Assembly: GCF_014641945.1 (NCBI RefSeq)
Contig: NZ_BMIJ01000001.1
Coordinates: 544,585 to 608,584 of the forward strand
DNA length: 64,000 nt
Direction of reading: 5' to 3'
From: Marinobacterium zhoushanense
GTDB lineage: Bacteria; Pseudomonadota; Gammaproteobacteria; Pseudomonadales; Balneatricaceae
Positions 28,476 through 37,927 of the stretch are shown here, piece after piece. Under the pieces are notes generated by a model. The model made no database searches. It saw only the letters and a program-made list of their open reading frames with translations, and was not told the origin of the DNA. Every line of letters begins with the position of its first letter. Position 1 is the first letter of the stretch. A program made the position numbers and the translations under genes.

Positions 28476-29197
28476 GGCACACTCTTTTTGCAGTTACCCA
28501 GAGCCTGGTTGAAAGCCCCCAGGAAGCTGGGGTTCTGCTTCAAGAACTCCTTGGAAAAATGCACGTTCTGGTCCTTCCGCTCGTAAGGAATGCGGCGGAA
28601 ATAGCCAGCCGGGATCCCCAGCTTCTTCATCGAATGCTCGAACACCTTTTCATACTCAAGCGCCACATCCACATCGCCCTGCCATAACATCTGCGCCAGG
28701 ACGTCAGAATCACGCGGCTTTTTTACCACGTTGTAGCCGTTCTTTTTCAGGAACAGCCATTTGCTGGTGTTGAACTTGGCGCCGTAACGGGCCTGATACT
28801 TGGCCGACTCCTCTGCCAGATTCAGGTTCACCCCCGGCGCCACAAACCAGCTCAGCGCCAAAGTGATGACCGGAACCGACGCTTCAGCATAGCGAGCACG
28901 CGCCGAGTTGGTGGAGCCGGAGAAGAAGCCCTGCATCTCGTTGGTTTCCACCAGCAGCTGCGCCTTGTCCCAGCGCATCATGTGCAACTCGTACGGCTGC
29001 CCCATCCGCCTCAGGGCACACTGCACACGCTCCACGGCAACGCCCGCCATCTGGCCATCCTCGACGGTCTGGTACGGCGGCCAGTCCTGGGTGGCCAGCT
29101 TGATCCGTTCCACGGCCAGGGCGCTGGATGCTGACAGCGCCAGCACCCCGGCCGCCGCCAGCAGCCGCCCCCCCTGTTTAATCGCTTTCGTATTCAT
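28472..29197 (-). CDS. Periplasmic family-3 solute-binding-like protein within the T6SS operon
   Basis: 241 residues. A signal peptide (about 1-28, ending SASSALA) is followed by a compact amino-acid-binding fold: RIKLATQDWPPYQ, GVAVERVQCALRRMGQPYEL, and DVALEYEKVFEH. These resemble the SBP_bac_3 family that feeds polar amino-acid ABC importers or senses ligands for kinases. No permease or ATPase gene is near. It starts 24 bases after clpV and overlaps the FHA gene by four bases, so it is firmly part of the T6SS operon. A periplasmic sensing or structural role for secretion is conceivable. Which ligand it binds, if any, is unknown. Confidence 0.88.
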   Translation of the reverse strand: MNTKAIKQGGRLLAAAGVLALSASSALAVERIKLATQDWPPYQTVEDGQMAGVAVERVQCALRRMGQPYELHMMRWDKAQLLVETNEMQGFFSGSTNSARARYAEASVPVITLALSWFVAPGVNLNLAEESAKYQARYGAKFNTSKWLFLKKNGYNVVKKPRDSDVLAQMLWQGDVDVALEYEKVFEHSMKKLGIPAGYFRRIPYERKDQNVHFSKEFLKQNPSFLGAFNQALGNCKKSVP

Positions 29198-29221
29198 TCA
29201 GCTGTCTTGTCGGCAACGTCA

Positions 29222-31825
29222 TCAGTTTATGGTCAGGGTGATATCGCCGTTATCGGCGCTGACCTGAACCGCGGAAACCGTCAGCCCTTCGCTGAGTCGG
29301 GTGATGCACTGCTCCGCCAGGCGCGGCATCAACGAGCGATTGATGATCTGCTCCACCGCCCTGCCCCCGGTAGTCGGATCGGTATTGCGCCCGACCACAA
29401 ACTCTACCAGCGCCTCATCCCAGTCGAAACTGGCACCGTACTGCTCCGCCAGCTTGCTGCGAATCCGGTTCAAACTGATCTCGGTGATCTGCTTGAGTTC
29501 GTCGTCGTTGAGCGGGTAGTACGGCACGATGGTCGCGCGACCGAGGAAGGCGGGCTTGAAGAAGCGCTGCAGCTCCGGACGGATACGCTCTACCAGATCG
29601 GCGTTGTCCGGCCGCAGGCCCGCTTCGTCGCAGATATCGCAGATAGCCTGATCCGCGGCGTTGGAGGTCATAATGATGATGGTGTTGCGGAAGTCGACCG
29701 TGCGTCCCTCGCTGTCCTTGATACTGCCCTTGTCGAAGATCTGGTAGAACAGATCGTGCACCCCGGGATGCGCCTTCTCCATCTCATCCAGCAGCAGTAC
29801 CGAGTAGGGATTACGGCGGATCGCCTCGGTCAGCACACCACCCTCGCCGAAGCCGACATAGCCCGCAGGCGAGCCCAGCAGCATGGAGATTTTGTGTTCC
29901 TCTTTAAACTCGGTCATGTTGATCACGGTCAGGTTGTCGCCGCCGCCAAACACCTGGTCGGCCAGCGCCATCGCAGTCTCGGTCTTACCGACACCGCTCG
30001 GGCCGCACATCAGGAATACACCCACCGGCTTGCGGCTGTCGGTCAGCCCGGCGCGGGAGATACGGATACTCTTGGCCAGCTCGCCAATCGCGGCATCCTG
30101 GCCGATCACCCGCTTGTGCAACTCCTGCTCCAGGGTCAGCAGCTTGGCCACCTCATCACGCACCAGGTTGCCGGCCGGGATGCCGGTCCAGTTGGAGATC
30201 ACCGTGGCGATCGCCTGCTGATCCACCAGCGCATGCACCAGCGGCTGGTCCTGCTGCAGATCCTGCAACTCGTCCATCAATGCCAGCAGCTCGGTCTGTT
30301 TACCGGTGTCAACCTGGCCGTCGCTGTGCCCCTGGCGCAGCGCATCCTTCAGCTCCCGGACCTGGTCAACCAGCGCCAGCTCCCGCTCCCAGCGGTCATT
30401 CAGCGTCGCCAGCTCCGTCTGTAGCAGCTGGGTCCGCTCCTTCAATGCATTGATCAGCTCGTCGCCGACGGCAAACACCGCCTGCTCGGTTTCCATCGCC
30501 GCCAGTTCGTTGTTCAGGTAACGGATCTTCTGTTCCAGCTGCTCAACCGCCTCCGGCTTGGCGCCCTGGGTCAGGGCAATACGCGCACAGGCGGTATCGA
30601 GCAGGCTGATCGCCTTGTCCGGCAACTGACGTGAGGGCAGGAAACGGATCGACAGGTTCACCGCCGCATCGATGGCGTCCTCGCGAATGAAGACGCCGTG
30701 GTGCAGGCTCAACGATTCGGCAACGCCGCGCAGCATCTGGATCGCATCCTCGGCGCCGGGCTCTTCTACCTTGACCACCTGGAAGCGTCGGGTCAGCGCC
30801 GGATCTTTCTCAAAGTACTTCTTGTACTCGGCCCAGGTAGTAGCGGCGATCGACTTGAACTCACCGCGCGCCAGCGCCGGTTTCAGCAGGTTGGCGGCGT
30901 CATTTTGTCCCGCGGCACCCCCGGCACCGATCAGGGTGTGGGCCTCGTCGATAAACACCACGATCGGCGTCGGCGAGTTCTTCACCTCGTTGATTACGTC
31001 TTTCAGCCGGTTTTCGAATTCGCCCTTGATGCTGGCACCGGCCTGCAGCAGGCCCAGGTCCAGCGAGTGAATCTCCACCCCCTGCAGCGCCGCCGGCACC
31101 TCACCGGCCACGACCCGCAGTGCTAGCCCCTCGACCACGGCGGTTTTGCCAACACCGGGCTCACCGACCAGGATCGGGTTGTTCTGGCGCTTGCGACAGA
31201 GGATATCGATCGCCTTGCGCACCTCGGCGTTACGGCCGGAGATCGGATCGATCTTGCCGTCGCGGGCCTGCTGGGTCAGGTTGACGGTAAACTTGTCCAG
31301 CGCCCCGCCCTCGACATGCGCAGGCATCGCAGGGCTGCCGCCGACAGAGGGTGCTGCGCCCGCCACTTTCACCTTGGCGATCTGCGCTTGCAGCGCTTCC
31401 AGCGAAACGTTTTCCAACGCCTTCAGTGTCAGCTTGCGCATGCCGAACGGATCCGGCTGCAGTAGCGCCAACACCAGGTGCAGGCTGATAATTTGTGACT
31501 GGTTAAAGTTGACCGACGCCAGCAGCCAGGCGGACTCGATCAGATCGCTGAGAGATTTGCTCAGGGTCGGCTGCCCTTCAGAACCTTTCGGTAGCCGCTC
31601 CAGGCGTGTCGTCAACTCCGCCACAAGCCCCTGTTGATCCACCTGCTGCTGGTCCAGAAACTGCGCCACATGGCTATCCGCACGATTGAGGATCTGTACC
31701 AGCCAGTGTTCCACCTCGATGGCGGGTACCCGCTGATTCATGGCCGCACCAGCCGCCTGCTCCAGGGCTTCCCTCAGACCAGACTCCAGTTTTCCTACCA
31801 GGTTGCTCAGCTTTACCTGCGACAT
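29222..31825 (-). CDS. clpV: T6SS sheath-recycling ATPase TssH (ClpV)
   Basis: 867 residues. It is a Hsp100/Clp AAA+ unfoldase that pulls apart the contracted TssBC sheath. The N-terminal ClpV domain (1-150) has VEHWLVQIL. The first AAA module has Walker A GEPGVGKTAVVEG and Walker B VFIDEAHTLIGAGG. A middle coiled-coil region follows. The second AAA module has GPSGVGKTETA and VLLLDEMEKAHPG. No ClpP-binding tripeptide loop is expected in this family. It lies 11 bases after tssG and 24 before the binding-protein gene. Confidence 0.97.
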   Translation of the reverse strand: MSQVKLSNLVGKLESGLREALEQAAGAAMNQRVPAIEVEHWLVQILNRADSHVAQFLDQQQVDQQGLVAELTTRLERLPKGSEGQPTLSKSLSDLIESAWLLASVNFNQSQIISLHLVLALLQPDPFGMRKLTLKALENVSLEALQAQIAKVKVAGAAPSVGGSPAMPAHVEGGALDKFTVNLTQQARDGKIDPISGRNAEVRKAIDILCRKRQNNPILVGEPGVGKTAVVEGLALRVVAGEVPAALQGVEIHSLDLGLLQAGASIKGEFENRLKDVINEVKNSPTPIVVFIDEAHTLIGAGGAAGQNDAANLLKPALARGEFKSIAATTWAEYKKYFEKDPALTRRFQVVKVEEPGAEDAIQMLRGVAESLSLHHGVFIREDAIDAAVNLSIRFLPSRQLPDKAISLLDTACARIALTQGAKPEAVEQLEQKIRYLNNELAAMETEQAVFAVGDELINALKERTQLLQTELATLNDRWERELALVDQVRELKDALRQGHSDGQVDTGKQTELLALMDELQDLQQDQPLVHALVDQQAIATVISNWTGIPAGNLVRDEVAKLLTLEQELHKRVIGQDAAIGELAKSIRISRAGLTDSRKPVGVFLMCGPSGVGKTETAMALADQVFGGGDNLTVINMTEFKEEHKISMLLGSPAGYVGFGEGGVLTEAIRRNPYSVLLLDEMEKAHPGVHDLFYQIFDKGSIKDSEGRTVDFRNTIIIMTSNAADQAICDICDEAGLRPDNADLVERIRPELQRFFKPAFLGRATIVPYYPLNDDELKQITEISLNRIRSKLAEQYGASFDWDEALVEFVVGRNTDPTTGGRAVEQIINRSLMPRLAEQCITRLSEGLTVSAVQVSADNGDITLTIN

Positions 31826-31836
31826 GACGTTATCCC

Positions 31837-32790
31837 TTACTGAAGAAGAATTTTGTGGAACTCCCCAGGCTTGACCTGAGGCGCGAGACAGTTGCCCTCT
31901 CCCAGGCGCACAGCCTGCTCCGGCCGGGAGGAGAGCCTCGGTTGCGTGATAAAGGCACGCTTGACGTACAGATAGAGTTTCAGGTCCGTGGTCTCGCGCA
32001 GGTAGGCCTGCACCAGCTCACGTAGCCGCCCGGCAAAGCAGGGGTCGGAGCGCAGGGCGACAAACTCTTGCTGGTCGCGTGGTTCGACCCGCACCTCAAG
32101 CCGATGGAAGTGCAGCGTTCCCTGTCGCCCCAGCAATACCCCCTGCCCGAGGCGGTTATTACGGGCATCGGTCCCGCCCAGCCGGGTCAGGGAGGTGGCC
32201 GGTAGCCGGTGGCTGCTGCTACCCGTCGCAGAAACCTGGATATTGAGTTCGAAATAATCGCACAACAGCTGACGCAGCCCGCGCAAGCTGGATACCTTCA
32301 GCCCCAGCAGCACACTGTAACGCAGCAGGTCGGTGTTGCCCGACCGGAAACCCGGCAGGGCCGCCAGTCGAGGCAGACAGGCGCGCTGCGGCAACCGCAC
32401 CAGCGCTGCGGCCTCCAGTTGTTCCTGCTCTTCGCGTACCAGCAGGTTGCCCTTCTCCCGCTCGCCGTACAGCAGTTGGTAGTAGCGGTGATTAAAGATA
32501 TCGAGAAACTGCTGTAACGCCCGGTTTTCCTGATGCAGACTGGCCAACAGCTCCTCATAGAGGTAGTTCGGTATCACGCCGCGCGCACCGGACAGGGCTT
32601 CCAACCCCAAGCGGATTCGGCTCTCCCGCCCCAGCTGTTCGATCGCCTGCACCTCGCGGGCGGTACCGTCCGGCATCGGCTCCGCGCTCAGACGCAGTTC
32701 CCGGTGCTGCGCCATCCACCGCAGCAGGCGGATCACCTGAATAAAATCGAATCGCTGCGGCTGCCGCTGCAGCTCGGCGCTCAGAGACAT
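31837..32790 (-). CDS. tssG: T6SS baseplate protein TssG
   Basis: 317 residues. The start MSLSAELQRQPQRFDFIQVI, with a dipeptide FDF near residue 14, is typical of TssG (VasB/ImpH), as are the NYLYEELLASLHQENRALQQ region, the FLDIFNHRYYQLLY helix and the LGLKVSSLRGLRQLLCDYF segment. TssG is the centre of the baseplate wedge with TssF, TssE and TssK. It overlaps tssF by ten bases and is followed after 46 bases... more exactly, its stop lies 11 bases before the clpV start. No anomaly seen. Confidence 0.95.
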   Translation of the reverse strand: MSLSAELQRQPQRFDFIQVIRLLRWMAQHRELRLSAEPMPDGTAREVQAIEQLGRESRIRLGLEALSGARGVIPNYLYEELLASLHQENRALQQFLDIFNHRYYQLLYGEREKGNLLVREEQEQLEAAALVRLPQRACLPRLAALPGFRSGNTDLLRYSVLLGLKVSSLRGLRQLLCDYFELNIQVSATGSSSHRLPATSLTRLGGTDARNNRLGQGVLLGRQGTLHFHRLEVRVEPRDQQEFVALRSDPCFAGRLRELVQAYLRETTDLKLYLYVKRAFITQPRLSSRPEQAVRLGEGNCLAPQVKPGEFHKILLQ

Positions 32791-34562
32791 AGCTGGCTCC
32801 CGTGCACCGGCTTGAAGCTGCGCACATTGGCATCGTCGCCGAAGTGGCGCACATGCAGGCGCATGAAACGATCAAAGCTGCAGAACTGCTGGAAGAAGAC
32901 GTTCATCACCTCGGCGAACAGCGCCTGCTGGTTGCCGAGGCTCTCGGCATCCAGCGTCAGGGTCACTTCGGTGCCGGTGGCGAAGATGTTGGCGCCACAC
33001 ACATGCATCGCCGCCACCTGCTGCTCATAGCGCACATCGCGGATCGCCTCGGCCTGGCGGCAGGTGCGGCCGTGACTGCACAGCGCCAGCACCTCCTGCA
33101 ACGCCTGCACCGGACGATCGGTCTGTAGCAGCGATGAAAAATTGGCATTCAACAGGGCAATAAATCGCCAGTTCAGTGAGTTATCCAGCGCCGGATATAG
33201 CGGCGCCGTCGGTGCGGTCAGCAGCTTGAGCGGACCAGGCAGATCGATAGCCGACAGACTCTCCACCGCAGTGCCGGCGGTCAGCGTACAGGGGGTTCGG
33301 CCATTGCTGCAGCAGAGGTCCATTGCCAGCACGATCGAGCCGGACTGCTGCTCGTCCCCCTGACAGCTGAGCGTCAACTCCACCTGGCGCTGGCCGTTTT
33401 CATCCCAGCGTTGACGTGCCTGCCACTGGCGTACGTCGTTGGGCTGGCGATAACGGGCTTCGTACAAGGGTCGCAGGCGGCGCTCGCCATCGGGCAACAC
33501 CTGGCGCACTTCGGCGACCGACACCACCTCCAGGTTGGAATCGGAGTAGGCATCTGCGACGACCGGTACGCTCAGACGAGAGAAATCGTAGGTCAGCGGC
33601 TCACCCTGCTGTTCGAACAGGTTGATCGCCGGCACCGTATTGAGTCGGAACACGCTGACATCGAACAGGCGCAGGAACTCGGCGGGAAGTTGACGCACGA
33701 ACAAGTTCAACATCACCCGGTTTTCGCTGATACGGCGCAATTCGTCGCCCAGGCCATCGATGCGGAAATAGGCACCTTTATCGGCATAGGTGAAGTAATC
33801 CCGCAACAGGTCGAAGCCTTCGAACTGGTTGCCGTAGCGCGGCAACCATTGGAAATCGTCATCGGCGACCCGGCTGTGCATCCGGCCGGCATCGACCAGG
33901 CAGTGATTCATCCCCTCGCTATCGGACAGGCTGATCGCTTCAGTCCGGGTCAGCAGCAGCTCGATCAGGCTTGCAGCGCTCTGCTCGAAGCCGCGCACGT
34001 AGAACTCGAAGTCACCGACCCGCAACTGACTGAATTGCCCCTCAGGATCGCAACACTCCAGGCTCAGCTGGATCACCGCCTCTGCGTTATTGAGCCGACC
34101 CGGCACATTGAAGTTAAACGGCGCCGCCTCGGCGCTCACGGCCGCCAGCGTAAACGGATAGATATTGAGATCGGCACGGGTAGTGAACTGACACTCACCA
34201 CCATCGGGTAACGGCACCGCCACCCGGCTGCCAGCCGGCAGGCAAACATTCTCGTTGAGCTGCTCCGGATCCGGTTCCAGGGTCAGTGCACAGTAGCTGG
34301 GTGCGACCTCGGTGTAGCCCGGATAGAGGATCGACAGCAGACCCTGAACGATCTCCGGCAACTGCGCATCAAGGCGCTGTTCGGTTTTCGCCGTCAACAG
34401 CGCCATACCGTCGATGAGTCGGGTAATGTTCGGATCTTCAATGCTGTTCTGGTTGATCTGCAGCTGGGCGGCCTGCTCCGGATAGCGGTCGGCAAAACCC
34501 GCCATCGCCTTGCGCACGTAGGCCAGTTCACGCTCGTAGTAACGCATCAACTGATCAGACAA
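32781..34562 (-). CDS. tssF: T6SS baseplate protein TssF
   Basis: 593 residues, usual length. MSDQLMRYYERELAYVRK and FADRYPEQAAQLQI are the canonical TssF (VasA/ImpG) start. SEDPNITRLIDGMALLTA-like residues follow at about 40-55, and QGLLSILYPGYTEVAPSYC at about 90-108. TssF trimerises with TssG to form wedges of the baseplate around VgrG. It overlaps tssE by eight bases and tssG by ten, consistent with strict stoichiometric coupling. Confidence 0.96.
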   Translation of the reverse strand: MSDQLMRYYERELAYVRKAMAGFADRYPEQAAQLQINQNSIEDPNITRLIDGMALLTAKTEQRLDAQLPEIVQGLLSILYPGYTEVAPSYCALTLEPDPEQLNENVCLPAGSRVAVPLPDGGECQFTTRADLNIYPFTLAAVSAEAAPFNFNVPGRLNNAEAVIQLSLECCDPEGQFSQLRVGDFEFYVRGFEQSAASLIELLLTRTEAISLSDSEGMNHCLVDAGRMHSRVADDDFQWLPRYGNQFEGFDLLRDYFTYADKGAYFRIDGLGDELRRISENRVMLNLFVRQLPAEFLRLFDVSVFRLNTVPAINLFEQQGEPLTYDFSRLSVPVVADAYSDSNLEVVSVAEVRQVLPDGERRLRPLYEARYRQPNDVRQWQARQRWDENGQRQVELTLSCQGDEQQSGSIVLAMDLCCSNGRTPCTLTAGTAVESLSAIDLPGPLKLLTAPTAPLYPALDNSLNWRFIALLNANFSSLLQTDRPVQALQEVLALCSHGRTCRQAEAIRDVRYEQQVAAMHVCGANIFATGTEVTLTLDAESLGNQQALFAEVMNVFFQQFCSFDRFMRLHVRHFGDDANVRSFKPVHGSQLCL

Positions 34563-34983
34563 GATCCTGCCCCTCTATATCGACCTTCTGGTCTACCAAG
34601 CTCAAATTGGAATCGAACACCAGGGCGTGCTGCCCCCGGTCGGTTTTCAGCCTCGCGACCAACGAGAAGTTGATAGCGTTATTGGTTTCGTCACGCTCAT
34701 ACACCTCGACCCGGACATCAGACAGTCTCGGCTCGAACGCCTTGATCCAGCTCTCAAGCTGGCGGGCGAACTGATCCTTGTCCATCCGGCTGCTGATCGA
34801 CTGCAGGCAATCCAGCCCAAAGCGCATATTGGACCGCTCGACCTGGGCCAGTTTGGCCGGCAGCGTGGTCAGCGGCGCTTCCGACTCCAGTAACTGCTTC
34901 AACTGGTAGCGCACCGACGCCACCAGTGCCTCATACTGATCGGCAACCGGTTCGTCGGCCAGAAAGGTCTGCCAAAAAACCAT
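34555..34983 (-). CDS. tssE: T6SS baseplate protein TssE (gp25-like)
   Basis: 142 residues. It is a homologue of phage T4 gp25, the sheath-initiating wedge protein. The EPRLSDVRVEVYERD stretch after a conserved aromatic (FEPRL, about 88-92) and the final beta strands are characteristic. The early NMRFGLDCL corresponds to the VLNYGLPDL segment of other TssE proteins. It starts two bases after the second tssC's stop, with GGGGAGCTGAGG just ahead of ATG. Confidence 0.92.
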   Translation of the reverse strand: MVFWQTFLADEPVADQYEALVASVRYQLKQLLESEAPLTTLPAKLAQVERSNMRFGLDCLQSISSRMDKDQFARQLESWIKAFEPRLSDVRVEVYERDETNNAINFSLVARLKTDRGQHALVFDSNLSLVDQKVDIEGQDLV

Positions 34984-34985
34984 CC

Positions 34986-36404
34986 TCAGCTCCCCACTCG
35001 TTCCGCCGAGGGCGGCGCCAGATCGGTGGTCAACAGCACCTCGCCGGAGAAATGATCGAACTGGTACTGGGGCTGCACCAGTACCTCGCAGACATAGCGC
35101 CCCTGACTGCCGTCGATCTCCTTGACCCGCACCTGCCCCTTCTTCAGCGGGTACCTGGCCAGCACATTCTCATCGTCGGCAACCACGTTGCTGCTGTAGT
35201 TGTCCAGCCATCGGCTCAGGAACAGCTCGCACTCGGCGGCGGTATGGAAGTTACCGATCATGCTCCGGATCTGCACCTTCAGGTAATGGGCGATACGGCA
35301 GATCATCAACGTGGTCTGCAACTGGCAGACCACTTGATCATCATCCTTCGGCCCCGGTTTCCACACCGAATTGTTGCCATTGAAGTAGTACTTGTCGGTC
35401 AACGGACTATGGCAGACCGGCACAAAACCCTGCTTGGCATAGAATCCGGCAAGACTGCCAAACAGGCGCACATCGGGTTGCGGCAGCCGTAGCGGTGAAT
35501 CCAGACTGGCCGACTCCGGCAGGTTGATCAACGCGCCCTGGTAGCGCTCCTGCCAACGCGACTTCATAAAGCCGAACCAACTGAGCCGGTTGAATTCACG
35601 CAGGACAATGCTGGCAAAGGCGAAGGCTGCACTGCCCCAGAGCCCCGGGCGTTTATCCACACGTTCATTGAAGATGAAGCCGATGCGCCGATCGCGGTAC
35701 GCGGGGCGCAGGCAAATCCTGGGCATCGCCAGGCCGATAAACCGCGCCGATGGCTGTGCACGCAAACGCTGCCAACCGGTAAAATCCGGGCCCTCGAGAA
35801 TCTTTTCAATACGCTGTACATCGGACAGCCAATCGGCATCGGGCTCACCGAAGAAATCCTGGGCCGGTGTCAATACGAACGGGCAGAGGCAAAGCGAGCC
35901 AAGCTGGCCAAGCAGTTCCAGGGTGTAGAGATCATCGTAATCGTCGTCTAGCCCCATCTCCATCGATACATCGTGGTTGACCACCACCATGCCGAACGGC
36001 AAGCCACCCAGGGTATTGAGTTCGCGATTGCCGATCAGGTTGTACAGCGTGCTACTGCGCAGGGTCGTGCAGGTGTTCAGGTCCTGCGACAGCTCCTGCC
36101 AGCTGATATCCAGTAGTTTCACCCGCGCCCGCTGATAGTTTACCGGCAGCGTGACCAGGGATTTGAGGTTGCGCCAGCCGGCCTCCAGTTCGGTAAATGC
36201 CGGCTGATGCAGAATCTCGGACAGCTGTTCAGACAGCTGTCGGTCCAACTCGGCAATCAGACGATTCAAGCTCGCCCGGAGCTGCACCCGGCTTTGCAGG
36301 AGCGCGGGATCCCGCTGCGCGAGCAACGCCAGTGCACGGGATAGATAATCCTCCTGCCGAGGATCCAACCCGTTAAACTCATTTTGCCAGTCAGGACTAT
36401 ACAT
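34986..36404 (-). CDS. Second TssC-family sheath-like protein
   Basis: 472 residues. It is clearly a TssC/EvpB paralogue: TELEAGWRNLKSLV near residue 75, RVKLLDISWQELSQDL, FGMVVVNHDVS, and RIAHYLKVQIRSMIGNFHTA correspond to blocks of the main TssC next door. It diverges in the C-terminal portion, which here is PQYQFDHFSGEVLLTTDL. A paired short TssC is known from Agrobacterium (TssC40 beside TssC41), whose distinct job is unclear. No Shine-Dalgarno sequence precedes the ATG: the bases before it read CCACCCAG. A strong UUCG-capped hairpin lies between the two tssC genes. It may be expressed at a far lower level than the sheath proper. Confidence 0.9.
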   Translation of the reverse strand: MYSPDWQNEFNGLDPRQEDYLSRALALLAQRDPALLQSRVQLRASLNRLIAELDRQLSEQLSEILHQPAFTELEAGWRNLKSLVTLPVNYQRARVKLLDISWQELSQDLNTCTTLRSSTLYNLIGNRELNTLGGLPFGMVVVNHDVSMEMGLDDDYDDLYTLELLGQLGSLCLCPFVLTPAQDFFGEPDADWLSDVQRIEKILEGPDFTGWQRLRAQPSARFIGLAMPRICLRPAYRDRRIGFIFNERVDKRPGLWGSAAFAFASIVLREFNRLSWFGFMKSRWQERYQGALINLPESASLDSPLRLPQPDVRLFGSLAGFYAKQGFVPVCHSPLTDKYYFNGNNSVWKPGPKDDDQVVCQLQTTLMICRIAHYLKVQIRSMIGNFHTAAECELFLSRWLDNYSSNVVADDENVLARYPLKKGQVRVKEIDGSQGRYVCEVLVQPQYQFDHFSGEVLLTTDLAPPSAERVGS

Positions 36405-36417
36405 CTGGGTGGTAGAC

Positions 36418-36439
36418 GGTCCGCCCCGAAGGGCGGACC
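36418..36439 (-). other. UUCG-tetraloop hairpin between the two tssC genes
   Basis: Nine perfect G-C-rich pairs (GGTCCGCCC with GGGCGGACC) are capped by TTCG on the transcribed strand, closed by C-G as in the very stable UUCG tetraloop. No T-run follows, so it is more likely an mRNA-stabilising or pausing element than a terminator. It would protect the 3' end of tssC mRNA and lower expression downstream. Confidence 0.75.
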
Positions 36440-36445
36440 AATTCC

Positions 36446-37927
36446 TTAGCCAGGAATCTTGGTAACCATACGCACCGAGGTGGTCAGCTCTTCAAGCTGC
36501 AACCAGGGACGCAGGTGAGCAACAGCGGAATACGCTCCCGGACGGCCCGGCTGTTCAACCACCTGGATACGTGATTCACACAGCGGGGTCTTGGAACGTT
36601 CGGCGTTGCCCATGGCACCGGAGTTGGTGTACTGGTCGATCCAGGCCTGAAGATCGCGCTGGATATCCGGCGCCTCCAGGTTGGAACCCAGCTTGTCGCG
36701 GCCCATCACCTTGAGATAGTGGGCGATACGGCTGCTGGCCATGATGTAGGGCAGACGTGCCGAGATCGCGGCGTTGCCGGTGGCATCGGGATCGGTGTAG
36801 GTCTTTGGCTTCTGCGCGGTCTGGCTACCGATGAAAACACCGTAGTTGGTGTTTTTGTAGTGTACCAGCGGCAGGAAACCCAGGTCGCTCAGCTCCTTCT
36901 CGCGCTCGTCGGTCAGGTTGACCTCGATCGGACACTGCTGCTGCAGATCACCGGCGTCGGACTGGTAGGTCAGGTTGGGCAGGTTCTCCACCTTGCCACC
37001 GTTGTCCAGGCCGCGGATCGCGGTGCACCAGCCGAACGCGGTGAACGCCTGCGTCATCTTCAGACCCAGGTCGTACGCAGCATTCGACCAGACCAGCTGG
37101 CTATTATCGGTCGGCCGCGGATTGCCGGCCGCATCGGTGCCCAGCTCTTCGTACTGGAACGCCTTGGTGCCCAGTCCCTTGTCGCCGTAGGGCAGGCGTG
37201 CCAGGGTTTTCGGCATGGTCAGCACCACGTAGCGGGCGTCGTCGCTCTCACGGAACGAGTTCCAGGCCGCATACGCCGGGGAATCAAAACCGGACGCCAC
37301 CGGTTTGCCCTCATTGAAGGTTTCGAAGCTGTTGAACTCGAACATCTCCGGACCCGCCGCTGCCAGGAAAGGTGCGTGGCTCGCCGCAGCAACCTCTCCC
37401 ACATATCGCATCAGCGCCACATCCTCATCCTTGTGGGAGAGGCTGTAATCACCGATCAGCAAGCCGTAGGGCTCGCCACCTGCGGTACCAAACTCTTTCT
37501 GGTACAGGGCTTCAAACAGCGGACTGCGATCCACTGCCGGCGCTTCTTCGAACTGTTCCAGCAATTCGTCCTTATTGAAATCCACCATGCGGATCTTCAG
37601 GGTCGGGCCCAGTTCGCTTTCACGTACCAGCTTGTTGAGGCCGCGCCAGGAGCCTTCCAGGCGTTTGAACTCATCATGCTGCATGATCGCGGACATCTGC
37701 AGGGACATCTGCTTGTCCAGCTCGGCAATCGCATTTTCGATGGTCTGGGTGACGTTCTTATCCCACACCACGGTGCCACTCAGCGCCTGCTCTGCGAGCA
37801 CGGAGAACAGCTCCTTGGTGGTATCAGCCGGCGTCTGCGAGGTAGCGGCAATCGCGCGATCGAGCAGACTCACACCCGCTTCTGTGGCGACCGCCTGGGA
37901 TTCGTTGATCTGTTCTTCAGTACTCAT
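36446..37927 (-). CDS. tssC: T6SS contractile sheath large subunit TssC (VipB)
   Basis: 493 residues, family length. Landmarks: DEFKRLEGSWRGLNKLVRES (about 83-102), LLIGDYSLSHKDEDVALMRY, FLTAAGPEMF-like FLAAAGPEMFEF, and the C-terminal block RIAHYLKVMGRDKLGS. With TssB it forms the contractile tube around Hcp. It starts one base into the tssB stop, so translation is coupled. The downstream hairpin probably stabilises this abundant message. Confidence 0.97.
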   Translation of the reverse strand: MSTEEQINESQAVATEAGVSLLDRAIAATSQTPADTTKELFSVLAEQALSGTVVWDKNVTQTIENAIAELDKQMSLQMSAIMQHDEFKRLEGSWRGLNKLVRESELGPTLKIRMVDFNKDELLEQFEEAPAVDRSPLFEALYQKEFGTAGGEPYGLLIGDYSLSHKDEDVALMRYVGEVAAASHAPFLAAAGPEMFEFNSFETFNEGKPVASGFDSPAYAAWNSFRESDDARYVVLTMPKTLARLPYGDKGLGTKAFQYEELGTDAAGNPRPTDNSQLVWSNAAYDLGLKMTQAFTAFGWCTAIRGLDNGGKVENLPNLTYQSDAGDLQQQCPIEVNLTDEREKELSDLGFLPLVHYKNTNYGVFIGSQTAQKPKTYTDPDATGNAAISARLPYIMASSRIAHYLKVMGRDKLGSNLEAPDIQRDLQAWIDQYTNSGAMGNAERSKTPLCESRIQVVEQPGRPGAYSAVAHLRPWLQLEELTTSVRMVTKIPG

